From Pseudomonadota bacterium (GTDB lineage Bacteria > Pseudomonadota > Alphaproteobacteria > Caulobacterales > Caulobacteraceae): a DNA stretch of 18,706 nucleotides. Of this stretch, positions 1 through 8,894 are shown one piece after another. Within the stretch, counting starts at the first letter, position 1. Every line of letters begins with the position of its first letter. Under the pieces are notes generated by a model. The model searched no databases and had not been told where the DNA came from. It was given only the letters and a program-made list of their open reading frames with translations. The translations under genes were made by a program, and so were the position numbers. Location: contig JAEXZS010000025.1 of the NCBI GenBank assembly GCA_023451375.1, positions 1-18,706 on the forward strand. Direction: 5' to 3'.

Positions 1-645
1 GGCCTGACGCGTCAGGCTGTCGGCCAGCCGCAGCCGCTCGGCCTCGGTCGCCACGCCGCCCAGCTTGCGCGCGGCGCAGGCCAGGTGGACGACACGCCGC
101 GCCAGGATGCTGGGTCCCCACGCGAAGGGGGACCAGCGGGCGAAGGCGTCCTGCCAGCCCAAGGCCAGCCGCAGCCCCTCGCGCGCGCCGCGCTCGCCCT
201 GGGTCATCAGCGGCGGCAGCCAGTCGAAGGCGTGAAGGTCGACGGCGAAGGCCCGCGACGGACTTGGCCGGTTCCACGGGTCGGCCGGGGGCTCCACCTC
301 CATCGACGCGCCGCCCAGGACGAAACGGCCGCCCAGGATCGCCTTGCCCTGCGCCGCCGCCTGTTCGGGATCCAGCGGGCGGAAGTCGCGCGGCGTGGCG
401 GCGAATCCCGCCGCCTTGCGCCCGCCCAGGGTCAGGCCGTAGCCCGGCAGGCCGTAGAGCTCGATCCACAGCTGCCGCGTCGCCAGCCTGCCCGCCAAGG
501 CAGGCCACAGGCCAGGGCCGGCCTTCGCCTCTCCGGCGCGGACGGGCGTGCGCACCGGGGCCCCAGGCAGGCCGGGGATATGGCTGGGGGCGACCTCGGG
601 GCCGCCCTCCGAGCCACGCGGGGCGAAGGGGCCGAGCGGGCTCAC
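1..645 (-). CDS. Heparinase II/III-like protein (N-terminal part, cut by window edge)
   Basis: The frame stays open on the minus strand from a GTG at 645 to the left edge, giving 215 codons and no stop. The start overlaps the rpe stop by four bases (GTGA), so the two are translationally coupled. About 60 residues in, the protein has the layout typical of heparinase II/III proteins: WIELYGLPGYGLTLGG, then DFRPLDPEQA, a glycine-rich strand (GKAILGGRFVLGG), DPWNRPSPSRAFAVDLHAFDW, and a helical region with GWQDAFARWSPFAWGP. The family consists of polysaccharide lyase-like proteins with an N-terminal alpha/alpha toroid and a C-terminal beta-sandwich. Only part of the toroid is visible, so the catalytic residues cannot be checked and the substrate is unknown. 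In Caulobacter relatives a gene of this family commonly follows rsmB and rpe, which supports the call. Confidence 0.78.
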   Translation of the reverse strand, partial: MSPLGPFAPRGSEGGPEVAPSHIPGLPGAPVRTPVRAGEAKAGPGLWPALAGRLATRQLWIELYGLPGYGLTLGGRKAAGFAATPRDFRPLDPEQAAAQGKAILGGRFVLGGASMEVEPPADPWNRPSPSRAFAVDLHAFDWLPPLMTQGERGAREGLRLALGWQDAFARWSPFAWGPSILARRVVHLACAARKLGGVATEAERLRLADSLTRQA

Positions 646-1307
646 GCCGCTTCCGGCAGGGCCTTCAGGGCGGCGATGTTGGTCGCATAGTCGCCCTTGA
701 AAACGAAGGAGCCGGCCACCAGCGCATCGGCCCCGGCGGCGACGCAGGCGGCGGCGTTGGCCGAGGTGACCCCGCCGTCGACCTGCAGATGCGCGGCCGA
801 GCCGGCGCGGTCTAGGATGCCGCGCGCGCGTTCGATCTTGGCCAGGGCGCTGTCGATGAACGTCTGGCCGCCGAAGCCGGGATTGACCGACATGATCAGC
901 ACCAGGTCGACCAGCTCGACGACCTCTTCCAGGATCGACAGCGGCGTGGCGGGATTGAAGACGATCCCCGCCTTGGCGCCCAGCTGGCGGATGCGTCCCA
1001 GGGTGCGGTGCAGGTGCGCGCCGCTCTCGGGATGGACGCTCAGGATATCGGCGCCGGCGTCGCGATAGGCCTCCAGCCAGTTGTCGACCGGCGCGACCAT
1101 CAGATGGACGTCGAACGGCAGTTTGGTGTGGGGCCGGATGGCCTTCACGATGTCGGGCCCCATGGTCAGGTTCGGCACGAAGTGGCCGTCCATCACATCG
1201 ACGTGGATCCAGTCGGCGCCCGCGGCTTCCAGCGCACGGACCTCTTCACCCAGGCGCGAGAAGTCACTGGCGAGGATGGACGGGCAGATCAGGGGGGATG
1301 CGGCCAT
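642..1307 (-). CDS. rpe: Ribulose-phosphate 3-epimerase
   Basis: A cytosolic TIM-barrel enzyme that interconverts D-ribulose 5-phosphate and D-xylulose 5-phosphate in the pentose phosphate pathway. The 221-aa length is normal for the family. The family signatures are all present in order: PSILASDF (residues 9-16), HVDVMDGHFVPN (35-46) with metal ligands His35 and Asp37, HLM (68-70) with His68, MSVNPGFGGQ (139-148), VDGGV (176-180) with Asp177, and the phosphate-binding VAGSFVFKG (197-205). It is the third gene of the minus-strand kup-rsmB-rpe-heparinase operon, starting 52 bases after the rsmB stop and overlapping the next gene by four bases. The purine-rich stretch GGAAGG sits very close to the ATG. 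The identification is secure. Confidence 0.97.
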   Translation of the reverse strand: MAASPLICPSILASDFSRLGEEVRALEAAGADWIHVDVMDGHFVPNLTMGPDIVKAIRPHTKLPFDVHLMVAPVDNWLEAYRDAGADILSVHPESGAHLHRTLGRIRQLGAKAGIVFNPATPLSILEEVVELVDLVLIMSVNPGFGGQTFIDSALAKIERARGILDRAGSAAHLQVDGGVTSANAAACVAAGADALVAGSFVFKGDYATNIAALKALPEAA

Positions 1308-1359
1308 GCCTTCCGGATAGGACGGGATGGCGGCGGGGGCAAGGCGGCCCCGCTGAAGG

Positions 1360-2733
1360 CTAGGTGATCCGTTCCAGCTTCGCGGCGAAGAAGCCGTCGA
1401 CGCCGCCGCGTTCGGCCCACATCGAGGGCAGGATGCGCAGCCAGCCTTCGGGCGTGAGCGCCTCGTCCGGCGCGCCGAGCGCCACCGGATCGGCCGGGAC
1501 GGTGCGGAAGGCGGGGTTGCGGCGCAGGAAGGCGATGACCTGGGTTTCGCCCTCCTCGCGCTCCAGCGAACAGGTACAATAGACCAGGCGTCCGCCGGGC
1601 TTCACCCGTTCGGCGGCGGCGTCCAGCAGGCGGTGCTGCACGTCGGCCAGCTTGGCGACCTCGGCGGGTCGCGTCGCGCGCAACACTTCCGGATTGCGGC
1701 GGAAGGTGCCGGTGGCGGTGCAAGGCGCATCCAGCAGCACGGCGTCAAAGGCGCGGGCGTCGTCCCAGTCCTCGGCCGGGACGGCGACGACCTCGGCGGT
1801 CAGGCCGGTCCGCTCCAGGTTCTGCGTCAGGCGCTTCAGGCGCGGGGCCGAACGATCAAGCGCGACCACGGAAGCGCCGGCGGCGGCCAATTGCAGCGTC
1901 TTGCCGCCCGGCGCGGCGCACATGTCCAGCGCGGTGTCGCCGGGTTTCACGTGAAGCAGGCGGCCGGGAACGGCGGCGGCGGCGTCCTGCACCCACCAGT
2001 CGCCGTCCTCGAAGGTCGGCCACCCGGCGACGTCGCCGCGACGACCGGTGCGAACCGTGCCGCCGGGCAGCACCTCGCCGTCCACGGCGGCGGCGATGAC
2101 GGCCGGATCGACGCCGGGCTTGAGGCTGAGATCGGTCGGCGGCTCCTCACGCGCGGCCAGGGCGAGGCCGGCTAGCGCCGCCTCGCCATAGGTGACCCGC
2201 CACCGGGCGGCGATCCAGTCAGGCAGGTTGGACTCGGCTGTCGTCAGACCCGGACCGTCGCGGCCGATGCCGCGCAGCACCGCATTGACCAGGTTCTTGT
2301 AGGGTCGGGTCTTCGGATCACGCTCGGCCAGCTTCACGGCGGTCGAGACGGCGGCGAAGGCGGGGGTTTCCAGCACCAGGGTCTGGGCCAGGGCGATGCG
2401 CAGCAGGGTGCGCACGGCCTCGGGCGGGGCCTTCTTCAGGCGTCGATCCAGGATCTGGTCGATCTCGCCCAGTCGGCGCAGGGCGGCCATGGCCACGGCG
2501 CGGGCGAAGGCGCGGTCAACCGCCTCCAGCGCGCGGGCCGGCGGCTGGGACAGGGCCTCGTCCAGGCCGTTGCGCTTCTCCAGCGCCGCGTTCAGCAGGA
2601 TGCCGGCGACGACGCGAGCCTCCACGCCGATATCGTCCGGCGCCGGGGCGACGGCATCGGCCGCGGCCGGGCGCGGCTTGCCCCGGGTCGCGATGCGACG
2701 CCCTCGCGCGTCGGAGTTTCGACCGGCGGTCAA
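1360..2733 (-). CDS. rsmB: 16S rRNA (cytosine-C5) methyltransferase, RsmB/Fmu type
   Basis: Transfers a methyl group from S-adenosylmethionine to a cytosine of 16S rRNA (C967 in E. coli). An N-terminal NusB-like RNA-binding domain covers roughly residues 35-170, with LNAALEKRNGLDEAL, AFARAVAMAALRR and YKNLVNAVLRGIGR. The C-terminal Rossmann methyltransferase has the SAM motif DMCAAPGGKT, the motif IV segment DAPCTATGTFRRNPEV and the catalytic cysteine in CTCSLEREEGE. No ATG lies in frame near the expected N-terminus. A TTG at 2733 overlaps the kup stop by four bases (TTGA) and gives 457 aa, close to the usual length, so I chose it; the exact start is uncertain. The enzyme family is certain; which cytosine is modified is inferred from orthology. 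Confidence 0.95.
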   Translation of the reverse strand: MTAGRNSDARGRRIATRGKPRPAAADAVAPAPDDIGVEARVVAGILLNAALEKRNGLDEALSQPPARALEAVDRAFARAVAMAALRRLGEIDQILDRRLKKAPPEAVRTLLRIALAQTLVLETPAFAAVSTAVKLAERDPKTRPYKNLVNAVLRGIGRDGPGLTTAESNLPDWIAARWRVTYGEAALAGLALAAREEPPTDLSLKPGVDPAVIAAAVDGEVLPGGTVRTGRRGDVAGWPTFEDGDWWVQDAAAAVPGRLLHVKPGDTALDMCAAPGGKTLQLAAAGASVVALDRSAPRLKRLTQNLERTGLTAEVVAVPAEDWDDARAFDAVLLDAPCTATGTFRRNPEVLRATRPAEVAKLADVQHRLLDAAAERVKPGGRLVYCTCSLEREEGETQVIAFLRRNPAFRTVPADPVALGAPDEALTPEGWLRILPSMWAERGGVDGFFAAKLERIT

Positions 2734-4706
2734 ACCGCCACCTGCGCGCCCAACTCGACCACGCGGCCGGGCGGGATATGGAAGAAGTCGGTGGGATTGG
2801 CGGCGTTGCGCATCAGGAATATGAACAGCTTGTCCTGCCACAGCGGCATGCCCTGCCGGGCCGACGGGACCAACGAACGCCGGCCCAGGAAGAAGCTGGT
2901 CGACATGATGTCGAACTTCAGCCCCTGCTTGCGGCACAGGCCCAGGGCGCGCGGCACGTTGGGCGTCTCCATGAAACCGTAGGAGATGGTCAGCCGCTTG
3001 AAGTCGTCGTTGATGGGCTCCATCCGGACTCTTTCCTTTTCCGGCACGCGCGGCCGTTCGGCGGTGCGCACGGTCAGGATAACGTTCTTCTCGTGCAGCA
3101 CCTTGTTGTGCTTGAGATTGTGCATCAGGGCGACCGGCGCGACATCGGGATCGCTGGTCAGGAAGATGGCCGTGCCCGGCGCCCGGTGCGGGGGCCGCGC
3201 CTGCAGCATCTCGATCAGGTCCGTCAGCGGCAGGCTGTCCTTGCGGGTCTTGGCGGTCAGGATCTGGGTGCCGCGCACCCAGGTCCACATCACCACCACC
3301 AGGGCGGCGCCGAGCACCAGCGGCATCCAGGCGCCGTCCGGTATCTTCAGCAGGTTCGACGTCAGGAAGACGCTGTCGATGAAGGCGAACGGGATCAGGG
3401 TCCCGGCCACCGCCCACATCGGCCACTTCCAGCCCTTGGTGATGACGAAATAGGCCATCAGGGTGTTGACCAGCATGGTGCCGGTCACGGCCACGCCGTA
3501 GGCGGCGGTGAGATTGTGCGAGCTCTGGAACACCACCAGCAGCACCAGCACGCCGACCATCAGGAAGCTGTTGACCGCCGGCACGAAGATCTGACCGGCC
3601 TGGGTCTCCGACGTATTGCGGATGTCGATGCGGGGCAGCAGGCCCAGCTGCACCGCCTGCTGGGTGACCGAGAAGGCGCCGGTGATGACGGCCTGGGAGG
3701 CGACCACGGTGGCGATCGTCGCCAGGATCAGCATGGGCCAGTAGGCGAACTGCGGCACCATGTTCCAGAAAGGATTCTCCGACGCGCCCGGATTGTCGAG
3801 GATCAGGGCGCCCTGCCCCAGATAGTTCAGCGTCAGGCACGGCAGGACGAAGACGAGCCAGCCCATGCGGATCGGCGCCTTTCCGAAGTGGCCCATGTCG
3901 GCATACAGCGCCTCGGCCCCGGTCACGGCCAGGAAGACGCTGCCCAGGATGACGAAGCCCAGGAAGCCGTCGTTGATCAGCAGCGTCACGCCGTAGTGCG
4001 GCGACAGGGCGCGCAGGATCGAGATGTCGTCGAAGATGTGGAACAGGCCCAAGCCGCCCAGGCTCAGAAACCAGACGGCCGTGATCGGGCCGAAATACTT
4101 CGCCAGGCCGGCCGTGCCGCGCGACTGCACCAAGAACAGGGCGATCAGGATGCCGGCCGAGATCGGCACGATGAAGGGGTCCAGCCTGCCGCCGACGCCC
4201 GGCGCGTCCTGCAGGCCCTCGACCGCCGACAGCACCGAAATGGCGGGCGTGATGATGCCGTCGCCGTAGAACAAGGCCGCGCCGCAGACGCCCAGTATGA
4301 AGATCCATGCGCTGCGCCGGCCGACCGCATGCTGCGCCAGGGCCATCAGCGACAGGGTGCCGCCCTCGCCCTTGTTGTCGGCGCGCATCAGGAAAAAGAC
4401 GTATTTGAACGTCACCACCACCATCAGGGCCCAGAAGGCCAGCGACACCACGCCGACCACGGCCAGGTCGCCGCCCACCCCGTCGCGCGCATGGTCGATC
4501 GCCTCGCGCAGGGCGTAGAGGGGGCTGGTGCCGATGTCGCCGAACACGACGCCGACGGCGCCCAGGGTCAGCGCCCACATGCCGCCCTTTGCGGCGGCGG
4601 CGCCGCCGGGGGCATGGGACCCGGGTCCCGTGGCGTGAGTGGGTTTTTCCGGCGTGTGCGACGCTGGCGGGGGAGCGCCCGCGTCGTGGGGAGTATCCCC
4701 GGCCAT
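2730..4706 (-). CDS. kup: Potassium transport system protein Kup
   Basis: An inner-membrane low-affinity potassium uptake protein of the KUP/HAK/KT family, a proton-coupled symporter in characterised members. It has 658 aa with about 12 hydrophobic segments between residues 40 and 450, followed by a cytoplasmic C-terminal domain of about 200 aa. The hallmark GVVFGDIGTSPLYA lies in the first membrane segment, and GDGIITPAISVLSAVEGL in the second. The ATG at 4706 is preceded by a strong GGAGGA ribosome site, so I prefer it over an in-frame ATG 63 bases upstream. The N-terminal 40 residues are rich in Pro, His, Ala and Gly and probably disordered. It is the first gene of the operon that continues into rsmB by a stop/start overlap, so the rRNA methyltransferase may depend on the kup promoter. 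Confidence 0.97.
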   Translation of the reverse strand: MAGDTPHDAGAPPPASHTPEKPTHATGPGSHAPGGAAAAKGGMWALTLGAVGVVFGDIGTSPLYALREAIDHARDGVGGDLAVVGVVSLAFWALMVVVTFKYVFFLMRADNKGEGGTLSLMALAQHAVGRRSAWIFILGVCGAALFYGDGIITPAISVLSAVEGLQDAPGVGGRLDPFIVPISAGILIALFLVQSRGTAGLAKYFGPITAVWFLSLGGLGLFHIFDDISILRALSPHYGVTLLINDGFLGFVILGSVFLAVTGAEALYADMGHFGKAPIRMGWLVFVLPCLTLNYLGQGALILDNPGASENPFWNMVPQFAYWPMLILATIATVVASQAVITGAFSVTQQAVQLGLLPRIDIRNTSETQAGQIFVPAVNSFLMVGVLVLLVVFQSSHNLTAAYGVAVTGTMLVNTLMAYFVITKGWKWPMWAVAGTLIPFAFIDSVFLTSNLLKIPDGAWMPLVLGAALVVVMWTWVRGTQILTAKTRKDSLPLTDLIEMLQARPPHRAPGTAIFLTSDPDVAPVALMHNLKHNKVLHEKNVILTVRTAERPRVPEKERVRMEPINDDFKRLTISYGFMETPNVPRALGLCRKQGLKFDIMSTSFFLGRRSLVPSARQGMPLWQDKLFIFLMRNAANPTDFFHIPPGRVVELGAQVAV

Positions 4707-4873
4707 GCGTATCCTCCGGGTCGCCGACGATGCGCCGGTCCCTTCAAAGCGGCGAGCCTTTAGGCTCATTCCACGCGGTCTTCAATCGCGGGCGGCGGGA
4801 TTCGTTTCGGCGTTCTCCGGACGGATTTGTGATTCCACGCAGTAATGCCTATTTTCGACGCTGGAACACGATC

Positions 4874-5344
4874 ATGTCAGACAGCCAGCGCTTTCCCGTC
4901 GCCGCCCACGCCCTGGCCTATATGGCTCACAAGGGCGCGTTCGGCCCCGCCCAGGCGGCGCCCAGCGCCCTGCTGGCCTCGTCCATCCCGACCAATCCGG
5001 TGGTGGTGCGTCGCGTCACGGCCCTGTTGGCCAAGGCGGGGCTGATCGCCACCCGGCCCGGCGCGACCGGCGGCTCCTGGCTGCTGCGCCAGCCCGAGGA
5101 GATCACCCTGGACGAGGTGCTGAAGGCGGTGAACGGCTGTGCGCACCTGGGCTCCACCCCCGCGGGCGCCAAGGGCTGTCCTGTCGGCGAGCACATCCCG
5201 CGCCAGGTCGCCAAGGCCCTGACGGCGGCGGACGAAGCCGCCAGCGCCGCCCTAGGCAAGATCACCATCGCCGATCTTCTGGCCAAGAATCCCGCGTCCC
5301 TGGCCGGTTTCGCGCCGCACGCATCCTGCCCGGTCGCGGCCTGA
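4874..5344 (+). CDS. Rrf2 family transcriptional regulator
   Basis: A 156-aa DNA-binding protein. The N-terminal winged helix-turn-helix shows the Rrf2 pattern: FPVAAHALAYMA (residues 7-18), SIPTNPVVVRRVTALLAKAGLIATRPGATGG (37-67) with the recognition helix and wing, and ITLDEVLKAVNG (77-88). It has three cysteines, Cys89, Cys102 and Cys152. IscR and NsrR members bind an iron-sulfur cluster through three closely spaced cysteines; here the third sits at the extreme C-terminus, so cluster binding cannot be assumed. A thiol-switch sensor of the YwnA/SaiR kind is equally possible. The following dehydrogenase begins one base after the stop, suggesting the regulator controls its own operon. I chose the ATG at 4874 because the family N-terminus begins there; the frame is open further upstream but reads as non-coding. 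Confidence 0.9.
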   Translation: MSDSQRFPVAAHALAYMAHKGAFGPAQAAPSALLASSIPTNPVVVRRVTALLAKAGLIATRPGATGGSWLLRQPEEITLDEVLKAVNGCAHLGSTPAGAKGCPVGEHIPRQVAKALTAADEAASAALGKITIADLLAKNPASLAGFAPHASCPVAA

Positions 5345-5345
5345 G

Positions 5346-6146
5346 GTGAGCCGGCGCACCGTCCTGGTCACGGGCGCCTCGGCGGGCATCGGCGCCGCCT
5401 GCGCCCGCGTCTATGCGCAACGCGGCTGGAACGTGATCCTGACGGCCCGTCGCGAGGGTCCGCTGCGGGTTCTGGCCGACGAGATCGCCGCCAGGCACGA
5501 CGTGGCCGCCACGGTCCTGACCCAGGACCTGTCGGACCCCGCCGCGCCCGAACGGCTGGTCGGCGCCATCGCGGCGAACGGCCTGGTGGTCGACGGCCTA
5601 GTCAACAACGCCGGTTTCAGCCGCGTGACCGGCTTCCTGCAGACCTCGCCGGCCGACCACCGCGCCATGCTGCAGGTCATGCTGGTCGCCCCGGCGGAGC
5701 TGTCGCGCCTGCTTTTGCCGGGCATGATCGAGCGCGGCTTCGGCCGCGTGCTGAACGTGGCCTCGGTGGCGGGCCACCTGCCGGCCACCGGGGGCGACAC
5801 CCTGTATGGGCCGATCAAGAGCTTCCTGATCAAGGCCAGTCAGGGCCTGCACCTGGAGGTGGCGGGCACGGGCGTGCATGTGACCGTGGTTAATCCCGGC
5901 TACACCCTGACCGAGTTCCACGACGTCAACGGCTCCCGGGCTCAGGTGTCAAAGGCCTATCCGCGGTGGATGTGGATGGACGCGGACCGCGTCGCCCGCG
6001 TCGGCCATGACGCCTGCGAGGCCAACCGCCCCAGCGTCACGCCCGGCGCCATGAACAGCGTCCTGGTCGCCCTGGCTCGCTACCTGCCGCAGGGCCTGGC
6101 CTTGAGCATGGCGTCGAACCACGCCCGGCGGCTGGAACGCATCTAG
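5346..6146 (+). CDS. Short-chain dehydrogenase/reductase (SDR family)
   Basis: A 266-aa classical SDR with a Rossmann fold. The nucleotide-binding glycine motif TGASAGIG is at residues 9-16 and the NNAG motif at 87-90. The catalytic triad is Ser140 (NVASVAG), Tyr154 and Lys158 (YGPIK). Arg35-Arg36 after the second beta strand (LTARREGP) would favour NADP(H) over NAD(H). The substrate cannot be read from the sequence. The GTG start at 5346 lies one base after the stop of the Rrf2 regulator, so the two genes form a coupled operon; a redox- or electrophile-induced reductase is a reasonable inference but unproven. Confidence 0.92.
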   Translation: MSRRTVLVTGASAGIGAACARVYAQRGWNVILTARREGPLRVLADEIAARHDVAATVLTQDLSDPAAPERLVGAIAANGLVVDGLVNNAGFSRVTGFLQTSPADHRAMLQVMLVAPAELSRLLLPGMIERGFGRVLNVASVAGHLPATGGDTLYGPIKSFLIKASQGLHLEVAGTGVHVTVVNPGYTLTEFHDVNGSRAQVSKAYPRWMWMDADRVARVGHDACEANRPSVTPGAMNSVLVALARYLPQGLALSMASNHARRLERI

Positions 6147-6249
6147 GCTTCCCTCCACGGTCGCTCGTCTTCGTGTCGGGAACCAAACCCAGATTTTCGC
6201 ACTGAAGGCGGCAAGCGACGCGGGGGCGCGTCCGGGTAAGGATGACTTG

Positions 6250-8412
6250 GTGCGGACCAGCGGGGATCTCGCCTTTCTAGCGGGCGGCGGCGACATGGCC
6301 CGGGCGATCTCGGCGCGAGACTGGTCCGACAGTCCGCTGGGCCCGCCCGTGGGCTGGTCCGACAGCCTGAAGACCACCGTCGGATTGATGCTGTCGGCCC
6401 AGGCGGAGATCGTCCTGTTCTGGGGTCCGGACTTCTGCGCTCTTTACAACGACGCCTACGCCCCGACCATCGGCGCCAAGCATCCGCGCGCGCTGGGGCG
6501 CCCGGCGCGTGAGGGCTGGGCCGAGCTTTGGGACGACCTCGGCCCTTTGCTGCGGGGCGTGCGCGACAGCGGCCGCACCTTCGCCGCCCGAGATCGCCCG
6601 TTCCACATCGAGCGCCACGGCTATCCCGAGGCCGTCTGGTTCGATGTCTCCTATTCCGCCGTGCCGGAGGCCGACGGATCGGTCGGCGGGGTGCTGTGCA
6701 TCGTGTCGGAGACCACGCCGCGCGTTCTGGCCGAGCAGAGAAACGCCGTCCTCCTGGAAGTGGCCGATCTGATGGCGCGGGCGAAGGACGCCGAAGAGGC
6801 CAAGGCCGCGGCCGCCGCCCTGATCGGCCGCACCCTGGGGGTCTCCCGCGTCGGCTACGGCGAGATCACCGCCGACGGGCGGGAGGTGGCGGTCGCCGCC
6901 GACTGGACCGCGCCGGGCGCCTTCAGCCTGGCGGGCGAGGCGCGGCCGCTGGACAGCTTCGGGCCCGGGATCGTCGCGGCCCTGCGATCGGGGGAGACCC
7001 TTCGGCTGGACGAATTGTCCGCCGATCCGCGCGCGGCGCCCTACGCCGCCGGCTACGCCTCTATCGGCGTGCGGTCGATGATCGGGGTGCCGCTGGTGCG
7101 GGACGGACGCTTCAGCGCCATCTTCTATCTGCATGAGCCCGAATCCCGCCGGTGGAGCGATCACGAGGTCGCCCTGGCCGAGGCGGTCGCCGCACGCACC
7201 TGGGATGCGGTCGAGCGCGCCCGCGCCGAGCAGGCCCTGCAAAGACTGAACGAGACGTTGGAAGCCCGCGTCATCGCCCGCACCGCCGAGCTGCAGGAAG
7301 CCCAGGAGGCCCTGCGCCAGGCGCAGAAGCTGGAGGCCATGGGCCAACTGACCGGCGGCGTGGCCCACGACTTCAACAATCTGCTGACCCCGATCTTCGG
7401 CACCCTGGACCTGCTGAAGCGCCGCGCCATCGGCGGAGAGCGCGAGCAGCGGCTGATCGACGGCGCCTTGGAATCGGCCGAGCGCGCGCGCGTCCTGGTG
7501 CAGCGCCTGCTGGCCTTCGCCCGGCGCCAGCCGCTGCAGCCGGTCGCCGTCGACATGGCCGCCCTTGCGAGCGAGGTGGGCGAGCTGCTGGACAGCATCA
7601 CCGGCCCGCAGATCCGCGTCGTCGTCGAGAGCTCGCCGGGCCTGTCCGCCGCGCGGGCGGACCGGAACCAGCTGGAAATGGCGCTGCTGAACCTGGGGGT
7701 GAACGCCCGAGACGCCATGCCCAGGGGCGGGGTGCTGCGCCTGTCGGTCGCCGCGGTCACTGCCGGGTCGGAACGCCCGCTGGGATTGTCGCCGGGCGCC
7801 TACATCCGCCTGTCGGTCGCCGACACCGGGGAAGGCATGGACGAGGCCACGCGGCGCCGCGCGGTGGAGCCGTTCTTCTCCACCAAGGGCGTGGGCAAGG
7901 GCGCGGGCCTGGGCTTATCGATGGCGCACGGCCTGGCGGCCCAGCTCGGCGGCGTCCTGACCATCGCCAGCGCGCCGGGCGCCGGCACCAACATCGAGCT
8001 GTGGCTGCCCGCCTCGGACCAGACCGCCATCGACGAGCCCGACATTTGCGACGCCCCCCGCCCCGGCGCCGGCCTGGCCCTGGTTGTTGACGATGAGCCG
8101 CTGGTGCGCGCCTCGACCGCCGCCTGCCTCGCCGAGCTGGGCTATGGCGTGATGGAGGCCGACAGCGCCGAGGCCGCCCTGGCCCTGATGGACACCGGCC
8201 TCCGCCCCGACGTGCTGGTGACCGACCACCTGATGCCGGGGCTTTCGGGGGTCGAACTGGCGCGCCGGGTCCGCGCGCGCCAGCCCGCCGCCGCCGTGTT
8301 GATCGTCTCCGGCTTCGCCGAGGTCGAGGACCTGGCGCCCGACCTCCCTCGCCTGGTCAAGCCGTTCCGCCACGACGACCTGGCGGCGGCGCTGGCGGGC
8401 GCGCGCGGCTAG
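6250..8412 (+). CDS. Hybrid sensor histidine kinase/response regulator (PAS-GAF-HisKA-HATPase-REC)
   Basis: About 720 aa with no membrane segment, so it is a soluble sensor. Domains in order: a PAS-like domain at about residues 15-150, with the WSDSPLGPPVGW start and LYNDAYAP typical of this group; a GAF domain at about 165-325; a coiled coil; HisKA with phospho-acceptor His373 in GGVAHDFNNLL; HATPase_c with N box NLGVNARDAMP, G1 DTGEGMD and G2 GAGLGLSMAHG; and a C-terminal receiver with the acidic pair in VVDDEP, phospho-acceptor Asp659 in VTDHLMPG and Lys in LVKPF. A kinase with an attached receiver usually feeds a phosphorelay through a histidine phosphotransferase; none is encoded nearby. 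The start may be GTG 6250, TTG 6247 or ATG 6295. AAGGA at 6238-6242 fits the GTG best. The ligand is unknown. Confidence 0.93.
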   Translation: MRTSGDLAFLAGGGDMARAISARDWSDSPLGPPVGWSDSLKTTVGLMLSAQAEIVLFWGPDFCALYNDAYAPTIGAKHPRALGRPAREGWAELWDDLGPLLRGVRDSGRTFAARDRPFHIERHGYPEAVWFDVSYSAVPEADGSVGGVLCIVSETTPRVLAEQRNAVLLEVADLMARAKDAEEAKAAAAALIGRTLGVSRVGYGEITADGREVAVAADWTAPGAFSLAGEARPLDSFGPGIVAALRSGETLRLDELSADPRAAPYAAGYASIGVRSMIGVPLVRDGRFSAIFYLHEPESRRWSDHEVALAEAVAARTWDAVERARAEQALQRLNETLEARVIARTAELQEAQEALRQAQKLEAMGQLTGGVAHDFNNLLTPIFGTLDLLKRRAIGGEREQRLIDGALESAERARVLVQRLLAFARRQPLQPVAVDMAALASEVGELLDSITGPQIRVVVESSPGLSAARADRNQLEMALLNLGVNARDAMPRGGVLRLSVAAVTAGSERPLGLSPGAYIRLSVADTGEGMDEATRRRAVEPFFSTKGVGKGAGLGLSMAHGLAAQLGGVLTIASAPGAGTNIELWLPASDQTAIDEPDICDAPRPGAGLALVVDDEPLVRASTAACLAELGYGVMEADSAEAALALMDTGLRPDVLVTDHLMPGLSGVELARRVRARQPAAAVLIVSGFAEVEDLAPDLPRLVKPFRHDDLAAALAGARG

Positions 8413-8477
8413 GCTTGGCGCGGTGGACGGCCGCGGCCTCGCAACCCTATCCTGGTCGGGCTGGAAAGGACCGACCA

Positions 8478-8894
8478 ATGAACGACAAGTCCCAGGAGCC
8501 GGTGCTGCTGTCCGGCGGCAATCCCCAGATCGCCAAGGGCTACGGCGATGCGCCGGTTCAGGCCTATATCGCCGCCATGCCCGCATGGAAGCACGACATC
8601 GGTCGCCGCATCGACGCCGTGATCGAGCAAGCTGTCCCCGGCGTGCGCAAGGCCGTCAAGTGGAACTCGCCCCTCTACGGCCTGGAGGACGACGGCTGGT
8701 TCCTCAGCCTCCATTGCTTCACGAGGTACGTGAAGGTGACCTTCTTCCGCGGCGCGTCCCTGGAGCCGCCGCCCGACGGCCGGTCCAAATACCCCGCCGT
8801 CCGCTACCTCGACATCCACGAGGGCGCCTTCGACGAGGACCAGTTCGCCGATTGGGTCAAACAGGCCAGCCGCCTGCCGGGCGAGCGGATGTAA
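8478..8894 (+). CDS. DUF1801 domain protein
   Basis: A 138-aa soluble protein of the DUF1801 (YdhG/YjhX-like) family. Visible family features are a helix with VQAYIAAMPAWKHDIGRRID, VIEQAVPGVRKAVKWNSPLYGLEDDGWFLSLHCF, the strand VKVTFFRGASL and the closing YLDIHEGAFDEDQFADWVKQA. No biochemical function is established for the family. The ATG at 8478 is chosen because family homology begins just after it; an in-frame ATG at 8415 would add 21 unconvincing residues. It is the last clear chromosomal gene before the tRNA fragment that marks the island edge. Confidence 0.88.
   Translation: MNDKSQEPVLLSGGNPQIAKGYGDAPVQAYIAAMPAWKHDIGRRIDAVIEQAVPGVRKAVKWNSPLYGLEDDGWFLSLHCFTRYVKVTFFRGASLEPPPDGRSKYPAVRYLDIHEGAFDEDQFADWVKQASRLPGERM

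Noticed and set aside
2734..4578. Upstream extension of the rsmB frame across kup
   Set aside because: The frame stays open only because of high GC; its translation there is an Arg/Pro/Gly-rich shadow of kup. RsmB homology begins near 2700.
2778..4763. A 661-codon open frame on the plus strand
   Set aside because: It is antisense to kup; the translation is low-complexity (rich in His, Gln, Asp, Arg, Gly) and matches no family. The kup frame has membrane segments and family motifs.
7152..8090. A 312-codon plus-strand frame inside the histidine kinase
   Set aside because: It is an Arg/Gly/Ala-rich frame shadow; the kinase frame has all catalytic motifs.
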